Shown here piece by piece: positions 23,354 to 31,057 of a stretch of DNA of 64,000 nucleotides. The stretch is from Crossiella cryophila (lineage in GTDB: Bacteria > Actinomycetota > Actinomycetes > Mycobacteriales > Pseudonocardiaceae), in assembly GCF_014204915.1 (NCBI RefSeq), contig NZ_JACHMH010000001.1:4117501-4181500 (forward strand), in the 5' to 3' direction. Made by a program: the position numbers and the translations under genes. The notes under the pieces were generated by a model that searched no databases, had not been told where the DNA came from, and was given only the letters and a program-made list of their open reading frames with translations. Position 1 is the stretch's first letter. The number at the start of each line of letters is the position of its first letter.

Positions 23354-24523
23354 ATGAGTTTGGCTGACACAGCGAGGAAACTGGACGCGCTCGACCCGAT
23401 CGCGCACTGCCGGGACGAGTTCGATCTCGACCCGGATGTGGTCTACCTCAACGGGAACTCCCTCGGCGCGTTGCCGCGTGCGGTCGCGCCGCGACTGGCC
23501 GAGGTGGTGGGACAGCAGTGGGGGCGCCGGCTGATCCGGGGCTGGGGTGAGGGCTGGTGGGGGGCGCCGGAACGCCTCGGCGACCGGCTCGCGCCGCTGG
23601 TCGGCAGTGCGCCGGGACAGGTCGTGGTGGGGGACTCCACCAGCGTCAACCTGTTCAAGGCCCTGGTCGCCGCGATCCGGCTCAACCCGGGGCGGCCGGA
23701 ACTACTCGTGGACGCGGCGACCTTCCCCACCGACGGCTACATCGCCGCCTCGGTGGCCCGGCTCACCGGGGTCCGGGTCCGGCCGGTGCCCATGCCCGAG
23801 GCCGCCGCCGAGGTCAACGAGCACACCGCGGTGCTGCTGGCCAACCACGTCGACTTCCGCTCCGGCGTGCTGCACGACATGGGCGCGATCACCGAGGCCG
23901 CGCACCGGGCGGGTGCGCTGGTGGTCTGGGACCTGTGCCACAGCGTCGGCGCGCTGCCGGTGGAACTGGACGCGCACCAGGTCGACCTGGCGGTCGGCTG
24001 CACCTACAAATTCCTCAACGGCGGACCCGGCGCGCCCGCGTTCCTCTATGTGCCGCAACGCTTCCAGGACGCCTTCGACCAGCCGCTGTCCGGCTGGTGC
24101 GGGCACGCCGAACCGTTCGCGATGACCCCCGAGTACACCCCCGGCGCCGGCGTGACCAGGGGGCGCACCGGGACCCCGGACATCCTCTCGATGCTCGCCC
24201 TGGACGCCGCCCTGGACGTGTGGGACAAGACCAGCATCGCCGAGGTCAGGGCCAAGGGCCTGCGGCTGACCGACTTCTTCCTGTCCTGTGTGGACGAACT
24301 GCTCGGCGACCGGGTCACCGTGCGCACCCCGCGGGACACCGGCCGCGGCAACCACGTCGCGCTGTCCGTGCCGGATGCCGGACAGGTGATGAAGGAACTC
24401 ATCGCGCGCGAGGTCATCGGCGACTACCGGCCGCCGGACGTGCTGCGCTTCGGGTTCGCCCCGCTGTACGTGCGCTACGCCGACGCGCTGACCGCGGTCG
24501 AGGTGATCGCGGGCGTCATCTGA
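23354..24523 (+). CDS. kynU: Kynureninase, 389 aa
   Basis: Fold-type I PLP enzyme: YLNGNSLGALPRA at the N-terminus, VVWDLCHSVGALPVELD (cofactor Asp), and AVGCTYKFLNGGPGAPAF with the Schiff-base Lys219. The C-terminus matches kynureninase (NHVALSVPDAGQVMKELIAREVIGDYRPPDVLRFGF region). It converts kynurenine to anthranilate plus alanine. ATG 23354 has GGAGG 5-6 nt upstream; ATG 23342 is in frame but is followed by that site. It is 35 bp downstream of the dioxygenase gene, so one operon. Confidence 0.92.
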   Translation: MSLADTARKLDALDPIAHCRDEFDLDPDVVYLNGNSLGALPRAVAPRLAEVVGQQWGRRLIRGWGEGWWGAPERLGDRLAPLVGSAPGQVVVGDSTSVNLFKALVAAIRLNPGRPELLVDAATFPTDGYIAASVARLTGVRVRPVPMPEAAAEVNEHTAVLLANHVDFRSGVLHDMGAITEAAHRAGALVVWDLCHSVGALPVELDAHQVDLAVGCTYKFLNGGPGAPAFLYVPQRFQDAFDQPLSGWCGHAEPFAMTPEYTPGAGVTRGRTGTPDILSMLALDAALDVWDKTSIAEVRAKGLRLTDFFLSCVDELLGDRVTVRTPRDTGRGNHVALSVPDAGQVMKELIAREVIGDYRPPDVLRFGFAPLYVRYADALTAVEVIAGVI

Positions 24524-24524
24524 T

Positions 24525-24581
24525 TTGCCATTCCGGCAAGGAACATTGTCAGCGGGGCCGGTACCGGCGCACGGTGTCCCC
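24525..24581 (+). promoter_or_regulatory. Palindrome and leaderless promoter before the methyltransferase
   Basis: TTGCCATTCCGGCAA (24525-24539) is a 15-bp inverted repeat, the size of an Lrp-type site, starting right after the kynU stop. It is followed by -35 TTGTCA (24546-24551), an 18-nt spacer, -10 CACGGT (24570-24575) and 6 nt to ATG 24582. Confidence 0.55.
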
Positions 24582-25193
24582 ATGGACGAGACCTACTGGG
24601 ACACCCTGTACCGGACCCGCGACCAGGTGTGGAGCGGCGCGCCCAACGGCGTGCTGGTCGTCGAGATCACCGGCCTCCCGCCGGGCCGGGCCCTGGAAGT
24701 CGGCTGCGGTGAGGGCGCCGATGCGATCTGGCTGGCCGAACAGGGCTGGCGGGTGACCGCCGCCGACATCTCCCAGGAAGCGCTGACCAGGGCGGACGCC
24801 GAGGCCAAGGCACGCGAGGTGACGCTGACCCTGCTGCACTCCGACATCCCGGCCACCCCGCCGCCGGTGGCCGCCTTCGACCTGGTCGCGCTGAGCTACT
24901 TCCCGCTGCACCGGTCCCTGGGACCGGCCAGTCTGCGCGCGCTGGCCGAGGCGGTGGCGCCCGGCGGGACGCTGCTGGTGGTCAGCCACGACCTGACCGA
25001 GGGGCACGACCACCGGGGGCACGACGGCACGGAGTTCAGGATGGCCGACTTCTACGCGCCGACCGACTTCGCCGATCAGCTCGGCGCGGGCTGGACCACG
25101 CTGGTCGACGAGACCCGGCCGCGGGTGAGTCCGGCGCCGCCGGGCACACCGCACACCCACGACACGGTCTTCCGCGCCCAACGGCACGGCTGA
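24582..25193 (+). CDS. Class I SAM-dependent methyltransferase, 203 aa
   Basis: Motif I ALEVGCGEGADAIWLAEQGW, acidic loop TAADIS, motif post-I and FDLVALSYFPLHR. This is a small single-domain enzyme of the TehB/thiopurine-methyltransferase-like group, often with small or thiol/metalloid substrates. It follows kynU by 58 bp but has its own promoter and palindrome. Whether it acts on a kynurenine intermediate is unknown. Confidence 0.8.
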   Translation: MDETYWDTLYRTRDQVWSGAPNGVLVVEITGLPPGRALEVGCGEGADAIWLAEQGWRVTAADISQEALTRADAEAKAREVTLTLLHSDIPATPPPVAAFDLVALSYFPLHRSLGPASLRALAEAVAPGGTLLVVSHDLTEGHDHRGHDGTEFRMADFYAPTDFADQLGAGWTTLVDETRPRVSPAPPGTPHTHDTVFRAQRHG

Positions 25194-25215
25194 GGCGACC
25201 GGGGAGGCGCGGGGG

Positions 25216-25374
25216 CGCTGACGCTCGGGCCGATGAGCGGTGCTGATGGGCCCGGGTTGGTGAGTGGGTGCTGACGCTCGGGCCGGCGAGTGGTGCTGGC
25301 CGGCCCGGGTTGGCGGGTGGGCGCTGACACTCGGGCCCGCGCGCGGGAGCTGCTCGGCTTGGGCTGGTGGACGG
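25216..25374. repeat. 53-bp tandem repeat, three copies
   Basis: Units start at 25216, 25269 and 25322 with CGCTGACGCTCGGG or a near copy; the second and third are progressively diverged. The repeat lies between the methyltransferase and hydrolase stops, in a gene-free stretch of 231 bp, and may have arisen by slippage. Confidence 0.8.
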
Positions 25375-25424
25375 GCGGGCGGAGGTCGGCTCTGGCTGGC
25401 GAGCGGCGCGGGCTGCTCGGCCGG

Positions 25425-26234
25425 TCAGGCCATCAGGTCGGCCAGCGCGCGCAGCACCTCGGGCCAGGCCGCCGAGTCCGGGTCGATCACGCCGTAGTGG
25501 CCCTCGCCGGGGAGTTCGCGCAGTTCGGTGGGGTCGCCTGCGGCCACCGCCGCGGCCGCGTAGGAGCGGCTGACCTCCGGTGGCACCCACGGGTCGGCCA
25601 GGCCCTGCAGCAGGATGCCGCGGACGCCGGTCGGGACCAGGCGGGTGGGGTCGGCGGCGGCGTAGTGCTCCCAGTGTGAGTCCGGGTGGCCGCCGAGCAG
25701 GCCGGCCACCGCGCCGTCGCCGAGCTGCTCCTCGTTGGCCAGCACCAGGTCCAGCACCCCGGCCAGGGACAGCACGCCGCGCAGGGTGGGGCGCCGTGGG
25801 AGGTGCCAGGGGTTGTGTGCTGGGAGGCGGTGGCGGCTGGCCGACCACATGGCGAGCTGGCCGCCCGCGGAATGGCCGAGCAGAACCACCCGATCGGGAT
25901 CGGCCGACGCGCCGAGCAGGCCGGGCAGGGCGTCCAGCGCGGCCGCCACATCGTCCAGGGTGCCGGGCCAGCCGCCCTCGGGCTGGCCGACCCGGTGGTA
26001 CTCGATGGTGGCCACCAGATAGCCCTCGTCGGCCAGGGCCGCGCACATCGGGCCGGTGTGCGTGCGGTCGTACTCGGCGCGCCAGAAACCGCCGTGCACC
26101 ACCACGATCACCGGGTGCGGGCCCTCGGCGACCGGGTATCTGACATCGATCACCCGGTCCGGTCCTTCGCCGTACCGCAGCACGCGGTCAGGGGCGGGTG
26201 CCGGGCGGGTCAGCACGTCACGCGAGTCGGCCAC
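25425..26234 (-). CDS. Alpha/beta hydrolase, probable kynurenine formamidase, 269 aa
   Basis: Alpha/beta hydrolase with the oxyanion motif HGGFW (47-51), nucleophile Ser122 in GHSAGG, and GEGHYGVIDP with the catalytic His. HGG[F/Y]W is the hallmark of eukaryotic-type kynurenine formamidases (arylformamidase), which turn N-formylkynurenine into kynurenine. That is precisely the step missing between the dioxygenase and kynureninase here, and no KynB-type metal-dependent formamidase is present in the window. The GTG start fits a leaderless promoter (TAGCGT, 6 nt upstream). Another carboxylesterase/acyl hydrolase activity is possible. Confidence 0.75.
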   Translation of the reverse strand: MADSRDVLTRPAPAPDRVLRYGEGPDRVIDVRYPVAEGPHPVIVVVHGGFWRAEYDRTHTGPMCAALADEGYLVATIEYHRVGQPEGGWPGTLDDVAAALDALPGLLGASADPDRVVLLGHSAGGQLAMWSASRHRLPAHNPWHLPRRPTLRGVLSLAGVLDLVLANEEQLGDGAVAGLLGGHPDSHWEHYAAADPTRLVPTGVRGILLQGLADPWVPPEVSRSYAAAAVAAGDPTELRELPGEGHYGVIDPDSAAWPEVLRALADLMA

Positions 26235-26240
26235 GCGGCG

Positions 26241-26296
26241 ACGCTAACACCGCCGGACGGGGCAGTATGGGAGGCTGGCTTGCCCGAATTCGGGCA
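26241..26296 (-). promoter_or_regulatory. Hydrolase promoter with 16-bp palindrome
   Basis: Minus-strand -10 TAGCGT (26246-26241) lies 6 nt before GTG 26234. The perfect palindrome TGCCCGAATTCGGGCA (26281-26296) lies about 47-62 bp upstream of the predicted start point, an activator-like place. Its TGCC/GGCA ends resemble the dyad at 24525. Confidence 0.5.
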
Positions 26297-26349
26297 GGAA
26301 AGTTGCTCAGCCGGACCGCGGCGGGGCAGGCTCTGGGCTGGAGGTACCT

Positions 26350-26622
26350 GTGGGCGCGCCGCCGTTGCCGGACGATCTCGTACGGCACGTGGTCGCGAGC
26401 ACGGGGCTGCCACCCGCGGTCGCGGCGCGGGTGGTCAGCGATGTCATGGGCTACTTCGCCGAACCGGTCGAGGACTACGTCCGGCGGCGGCACCGGGAAC
26501 TGAAACGGCGCAACCGGCGCAACGACGACATCTGGGCGATCGTGGCGGCGGAACTGGCCGGACGGCCGGTGGCCGCGCCCGCGCTGTCCGCGCGGCAGCT
26601 GCGCCGGATCGTCTACGGCTAG
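26350..26622 (+). CDS. Small basic hypothetical protein, 90 aa
   Basis: Helical, basic protein (VRRRHRELKRRNRRNDDIWAIV) with no known domain. GGAGG stands 5 nt before GTG 26350. It ends 33 bp before glmS and may be co-transcribed with it. The composition and the presence of a good ribosome binding site argue for a real gene. Confidence 0.65.
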   Translation: MGAPPLPDDLVRHVVASTGLPPAVAARVVSDVMGYFAEPVEDYVRRRHRELKRRNRRNDDIWAIVAAELAGRPVAAPALSARQLRRIVYG

Positions 26623-26655
26623 CCGGATCATCCACTGAGCAGGGAGAAACAGCGT

Positions 26656-28473
26656 ATGTGCGGACTTGTCGGTTATGTCGGACACCGGGACGCGGCCGAG
26701 GTGCTCCTGGAGGGCCTGCACCGGCTGGAGTACCGCGGCTACGACTCGACCGGGCTGGCCGTGCTGAGCAAGGGCAGGCTCAAGACCGTCAAGGCCGCCG
26801 TGCGCGTGGCCGAACTGCGTGAACTGGTGCCGGACAAGCTGGTCGGCGGGATCGGCATCGCGCACACCCGCTGGGCCACCCACGGTGAGCCCACCGACGC
26901 CAACGCGCACCCGCACCTGGACCCCACCGGCCGGATCTCCCTGGTGCACAACGGGATCATCGAGAACGCCGAGGTGCTGCGGGCCAAGCTGAGCGCCGAG
27001 GGCGCCGAGTTCACCTCCGAGACCGACACCGAGGTGCTGGCCCACCTGGTCGCGCGCAGCTCGGCGCAGCGCCTGGAGGACGCCGTGCGCGAGGCCCTCT
27101 CCGAGGTCGAGGGCACCTACGGGATCGTGGTGCTGGACACCCGGTTCCCGCAGGAACTGGTGGTCGCGCGGCAGGGCAGCCCGGTGGTGCTGGGCATCGG
27201 CAACGACGAGATGTTCATCGCCTCCGACGTCGCCGCGCTGGTCCGCTACACCCAGCAGGTGGTCTACCTCGACGACGGCGAACTCGCCACCGTGCGCGCC
27301 GGGGAGTACGTGACCAGCAGGCTGGACCGCTCCGCGGTGGCCAAGACGCCGACCACCCTCGCGATGAGCGTGGAGGACTACGACCGCGGCGGGCACGAGA
27401 CCTTCCTGCACAAGGAGATCCACGAGCAGCCGGCCGCACTCGACCGCGCCCTGCGCGGCCGCCTCGACGAGCGCTTCAGCACCGCCCGCCTCGGCGGGGT
27501 CGGCCTGGACGCGCGCGAGGTGCGCTCGATCCGCCGGGTGAAGTTCCTGGGCAGCGGATCCTCCTACTACGCGGGCCAGATCGGCGCGACCCTGGTCGAG
27601 GAACTCGCCCGGATCCCCGCCGACGCCGAACCGTCCTCGGAGTTCCGCTACCGCAACCCGGTGATCGACCCCGACACCCTCTACATCGCGGTCAGCCAGT
27701 CCGGCGAGACCGCCGACACCCTGGCCGCGGTGGCCGAACTCAAGCGCAAGGGCGGTCGCCTGCTCGGCGTGGTCAACGTGGTCGGCAGCGCCATCGCCAG
27801 GGAATGCGGCAGCGGGCTGTTCCTGCACGCCGGACCCGAGGTCTCGGTGGCCGCGACCAAGTCCTTCACCAACATGGCCGCCTCCTTCGCCCTGCTCGCC
27901 CTGCACCTGGGCCGGGTCCGCGACCTCAGCCTGGCCGACGGCCGCCGCCTGGTCGACGGGCTGCGCAGGCTGCCGGACCAGCTCGGCGAGATCCTCGCCG
28001 CCGAGGAGGCGATCCGCGCGGTCGCGCACAAGTACGCCGACGCCCGGCACATGTTCTTCGTCGGCCGGGTGCGCGGCTACCCGGTGGCCCGCGAGGGCGC
28101 GCAGAAGCTCAAGGAGATCTCCTACATCCACGCCGAGGCATACCAGTCGGCCGAGCTGAAGCACGGACCCCTGGCGCTGATCAACCCGGAGATGCCCTCG
28201 GTGGTGGTCATCCCGGCGGATGAGACCTTCGGCAAGAACCTGGCCACCATCGAGGAGATCAAGGCCCGCGGCGGCCCCGTCATCGCGGTGACCAACACCG
28301 AACTGCCCGCCGGACTGGCCGACGACGTGCTGTTCGTGCCGCGCAACGAGGTCCAGCTCGACCCGGTGCTGCTCGGCATCCCGCTGCAGCTCTTCGCCCA
28401 CCACATCGCGGAGAAGCTCGGCAGGGACATCGACCGCCCGCGCAACCTGGCCAAGAGCCTCACCGTGGAGTGA
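26656..28473 (+). CDS. glmS: Glutamine-fructose-6-phosphate aminotransferase (isomerizing), 605 aa
   Basis: The N-terminal glutaminase (MCGLVGYVG with Cys1-type nucleophile after Met removal; HTRWATHGEP) and two SIS isomerase domains (SGSSYYAGQI, SQSGETADT, AREGAQKLKEISYIHAEAY) end in the classic PRNLAKSLTVE. It makes glucosamine-6-phosphate for peptidoglycan and mycothiol. GGGAG precedes ATG. Full length. Confidence 0.97.
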   Translation: MCGLVGYVGHRDAAEVLLEGLHRLEYRGYDSTGLAVLSKGRLKTVKAAVRVAELRELVPDKLVGGIGIAHTRWATHGEPTDANAHPHLDPTGRISLVHNGIIENAEVLRAKLSAEGAEFTSETDTEVLAHLVARSSAQRLEDAVREALSEVEGTYGIVVLDTRFPQELVVARQGSPVVLGIGNDEMFIASDVAALVRYTQQVVYLDDGELATVRAGEYVTSRLDRSAVAKTPTTLAMSVEDYDRGGHETFLHKEIHEQPAALDRALRGRLDERFSTARLGGVGLDAREVRSIRRVKFLGSGSSYYAGQIGATLVEELARIPADAEPSSEFRYRNPVIDPDTLYIAVSQSGETADTLAAVAELKRKGGRLLGVVNVVGSAIARECGSGLFLHAGPEVSVAATKSFTNMAASFALLALHLGRVRDLSLADGRRLVDGLRRLPDQLGEILAAEEAIRAVAHKYADARHMFFVGRVRGYPVAREGAQKLKEISYIHAEAYQSAELKHGPLALINPEMPSVVVIPADETFGKNLATIEEIKARGGPVIAVTNTELPAGLADDVLFVPRNEVQLDPVLLGIPLQLFAHHIAEKLGRDIDRPRNLAKSLTVE

Positions 28474-28487
28474 GCCCGCCGCGGTAC

Positions 28488-28516
28488 CGGGCGGTGTCGA
28501 TCACCGACACCGCCCG
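28488..28516. terminator. Hairpin between convergent genes
   Basis: A perfect 12-bp stem CGGGCGGTGTCG / CGACACCGCCCG with a 5-nt loop, 14 bp after the glmS stop and 12 bp before the end of the convergent gene. There is no U-tract; it can serve both directions. Confidence 0.75.
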
Positions 28517-28527
28517 CCCTCGGTCGT

Positions 28528-28926
28528 TCAGCCGGGGACGCCCGCGGCGGCAGGCTCCGGGACCGGCGCGGGCGCCGGGGCCTCGGGGCGGGCGCCGAAG
28601 CGGTCCACCGTCCACCGGATCACGTTGTCCTTCAGCTCCACCCGCAGCACCACCGGCTCCGCGGACTCGCCCAGCCGGGCCAGCTGCTGCACCAGGTGCC
28701 TGCGCAGTTCGTCGACCACGGCGAAGGGCAGCGCGGCGGTCAGGGTGCGGGTCAGGCTGGAGCCGTCCGGGGCGGTGGCGGCCAGATCGGCGCGGAGGGT
28801 GACTTCGCCGGGCGCGTCCTTGCCGACCGGGTAGCCGCCGAGGGCGTACACGCTCAGGCCGACCACCTGAGCGGCCCTGACCAGGTTGCCGTCGACATCG
28901 GCCAGCCACAGGTTCTGCTGCGTCAT
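28528..28926 (-). CDS. Hypothetical protein, 132 aa
   Basis: Soluble protein with alternating charged and hydrophobic stretches (LWLADVDGNLVRAAQVVGLSVYALGGYPVG; VVLRVELKDNVIRWTVDRFGA) and a Pro/Ala-rich tail. No family recognised. It converges on glmS across a hairpin. ATG 28926 is the only good start. Confidence 0.65.
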   Translation of the reverse strand: MTQQNLWLADVDGNLVRAAQVVGLSVYALGGYPVGKDAPGEVTLRADLAATAPDGSSLTRTLTAALPFAVVDELRRHLVQQLARLGESAEPVVLRVELKDNVIRWTVDRFGARPEAPAPAPVPEPAAAGVPG

Positions 28927-29062
28927 ACCCCGATCATGCCCGCTGGCGGCCCGATTCGGTGCCTCGGACCCTCCCGATATGTTTTGTCAGGGGTGTGCGG
29001 CAAGCTTTCTTCCGCTGACCAAGATCATCAAGATCACGCCCCTGCAAGGAGAAGAGTTGTCG

Positions 29063-29776
29063 ATGCCCCAGGTGTTGTCGGAGCAGGATCTGGACCATGT
29101 CCGCGGTGAACTCACCGAGGGTCGCCTCCCGATCGTGTGGTTCACCTCCTCGGCGGTTGGCGTCGAGGAAGGTCGTTCCGGCAAGGTGCTGGCCCTGGGT
29201 GATGAGTCGGAGGGCGACTTCATCCAGGTCCGGCCGACCGGGTCGATGGACGTGCTGTCCTTCTCACCGAGCGAAGTCACCATCACGAAGCCGTCCCGCA
29301 AACGGACGGTGACCCCAACCGAGGAGGTTCCCGTGACCACGGCAGAGGCCGAGTCCCCCAACGAGGCGCCGGCGTCCCCAGCGCCCTCGCCCGCGGCCGA
29401 GTCGTCGGCTCCGGCCGCCCCCGCGGCCGAGTCCGCCCCGTCCGTCCCCGCCGAGAAGCCCGCGGAGAAGCCGAAGCCGGCCAAGCCCGCGGCCAAGAAG
29501 GCCCCGGCCGCCGGGGCCGCTGAGCTGACGGTCACCCTCACCGCCACCGCCGACGGCGAGTGGACCGTCGAGGTCGTCAGCGGCAAGAAGAAGGTCAAGC
29601 CCGCACCGGTGGCCGCGGCCAACGTGGCGAACCTGGCCGCCGAGCTGCCGGAGGAGGCGGCCGAGGCCGTCCAGTCCGTCATCGACGCCGCCAGGGAACG
29701 GCACCGTCAGCGCGTCGAGCAGCTGCAGGCCGAGCTGGCCGCCGCCCAGCAGGCACTGGAGGAGCTGGCCGGCTGA
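29063..29776 (+). CDS. Hypothetical protein with Ala/Pro-rich linker and C-terminal coiled coil, 237 aa
   Basis: Residues 1-80 form a compact conserved-looking domain (LSEQDLDHVRGELTEGRLPIVWFTSSAVGVEEGRSGKVLALG). Residues about 95-150 are an Ala/Pro/Glu/Lys-rich linker. A basic segment (SGKKKVKP) and a C-terminal coiled coil (RERHRQRVEQLQAELAAAQQALEEL) follow. ATG 29063 is used; TTG 29057, two codons earlier, is closer to the AAGGAG site and may be the real start. Function unknown. Confidence 0.7.
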   Translation: MPQVLSEQDLDHVRGELTEGRLPIVWFTSSAVGVEEGRSGKVLALGDESEGDFIQVRPTGSMDVLSFSPSEVTITKPSRKRTVTPTEEVPVTTAEAESPNEAPASPAPSPAAESSAPAAPAAESAPSVPAEKPAEKPKPAKPAAKKAPAAGAAELTVTLTATADGEWTVEVVSGKKKVKPAPVAAANVANLAAELPEEAAEAVQSVIDAARERHRQRVEQLQAELAAAQQALEELAG

Positions 29777-29794
29777 GGCCGCTCAACCGTTCGT

Positions 29795-29829
29795 CGACGG
29801 AGCCGCGCGCCCAGCGTGCGGCTCCGTCG
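29795..29829 (+). terminator. Hairpin after the coiled-coil gene
   Basis: Perfect 12-bp stem CGACGGAGCCGC / GCGGCTCCGTCG with an 11-nt loop, 18 bp after the stop. GC-rich terminator-like structure without a U-tract. Confidence 0.7.
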
Positions 29830-30091
29830 CCGTTGGACCAGACGGCCCTCAAAGGGCGCGCACCGCTCTGACCTGTTACTTCTTGTTTCGGGCCGGAAAC
29901 TTCCGGTCGATAGAACATCAAGGCTTTAGCCGGGACGAAGTCTTGGTTGCCCTTCACCGACGCCGTGGCGCCGGTCACCGCTACCCACCGGGAATCAGGC
30001 CTAAACCTGTCGCGTGCACCACATCATTGGTTCATCGCCGCTAACGCTCAACCGCGGCGAGCCGAACTACCTGATGGAGGTGCCGCCCACC
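29830..30091. other. Intergenic region with a CCGGAA-AC-TTCCGG dyad
   Basis: No gene seen. CCGGAAACTTCCGG (29893-29906) is followed by TAGAAC; the run CGGAAACTTCCGGT recurs exactly at 37627 before the glycine riboswitch. It is probably a promoter region for the small gene at 30092 or for the block that follows. Confidence 0.4.
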
Positions 30092-30319
30092 ATGAGCGCA
30101 CAGACGGTCTTCGCGACCATCGACACCCCGGCGAGTACGACCCGCCTGTCCAGCCTGCCCACCGCGCCGTGCAGCGTGGTGTGGAGCGGTGGACACGCGT
30201 TCGTCCTGGAGCAGGGCTTCGGCCGCTCCCGCTGGGCCGGCGTCGATGACCGCGGCCGTGCGCAGTTGCTGACGAATGCGGATCTGCAGCGTCAGGGGTG
30301 GAGCACCCGCCGCGACTGA
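30092..30319 (+). CDS. Small hypothetical protein, 75 aa
   Basis: A short soluble protein (CSVVWSGGHAFVLEQGFGRSRWAGVDDRGRAQLLTNADLQRQGW) with normal codon bias. GGAGG lies 11 nt before ATG 30092, somewhat far; ATG 30074 is an alternative. No family recognised. Confidence 0.5.
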   Translation: MSAQTVFATIDTPASTTRLSSLPTAPCSVVWSGGHAFVLEQGFGRSRWAGVDDRGRAQLLTNADLQRQGWSTRRD

Positions 30320-30430
30320 GTCGCGGCGCCCTCGCCACCCGTCTGATCCCCTCGGGCCACCCCACATCGACCCCGAACCGGTGTGGCACCCTGAGCAGCG
30401 CGGATCAGACGGGTGGCTGGAGGGGAACGA

Positions 30431-31057
30431 GTGAGCAGCACCAGGCAGGAACCGGCACAGGCCGAGCTGCCGGACCGGGTGTGGACCGTTCCGAACATCC
30501 TGAGCTTCCTCCGGCTCGCCGGAGTCCCGCTGTTCCTGTGGCTGTTGCTGGGCCCGAAAGCGGACATCCTCGCGCTGATCGTGCTGGTCGTCGCCGGTCT
30601 CAGTGACTGGCTGGACGGCAAGCTGGCCCGCTGGCTCAACCAGTCCAGCCGCCTCGGCGCCCTGCTCGACCCGGCGGCCGACCGGCTCTACATCCTGGCC
30701 ACCCTGATCGCCTTCCTGCTCCGCGACATCGTGCCGTGGTGGGTGGTCGCGGTGCTGGTCGGCCGGGAGATCGTGCTCGGCATCGCGGTGCTGGTGCTGC
30801 GCCGCCTCGGCTACGGGCCGTTCGAGGTGCACTACGTCGGCAAGGCCGCGACCTTCTGCCTGATGTACGCCTTCCCGCTGCTGCTGCTCACCGACGGCAC
30901 CTACACCGGCGCCGAGTGGTTCCGGCCGCTGGCCTACGCCTTCACCATCTGGGGCAGCGCGATGTACGTCTGGGCCGCGGTGCTCTACCTGATCCAGCTC
31001 GGCGGCGCGCTGCGTGCGGGCGCCCCGCCCCGGCTCGCGCAGGCCGCCGGTGGCTGA
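30431..31057 (+). CDS. CDP-alcohol phosphatidyltransferase (PgsA-like), 208 aa
   Basis: Integral membrane phospholipid synthase. The family motif D-x2-DG-x2-AR-x8-G-x3-D-x3-D is intact in SDWLDGKLARWL followed by SRLGALLDPAADR. About five to six helices. GGAGGGG stands 5 nt before GTG 30431. The position matches M. tuberculosis Rv1822 (pgsA2). Phosphatidylglycerophosphate or cardiolipin synthesis is expected; the acceptor alcohol is not certain. The stop overlaps the next gene by 8 nt. Confidence 0.88.
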   Translation: MSSTRQEPAQAELPDRVWTVPNILSFLRLAGVPLFLWLLLGPKADILALIVLVVAGLSDWLDGKLARWLNQSSRLGALLDPAADRLYILATLIAFLLRDIVPWWVVAVLVGREIVLGIAVLVLRRLGYGPFEVHYVGKAATFCLMYAFPLLLLTDGTYTGAEWFRPLAYAFTIWGSAMYVWAAVLYLIQLGGALRAGAPPRLAQAAGG

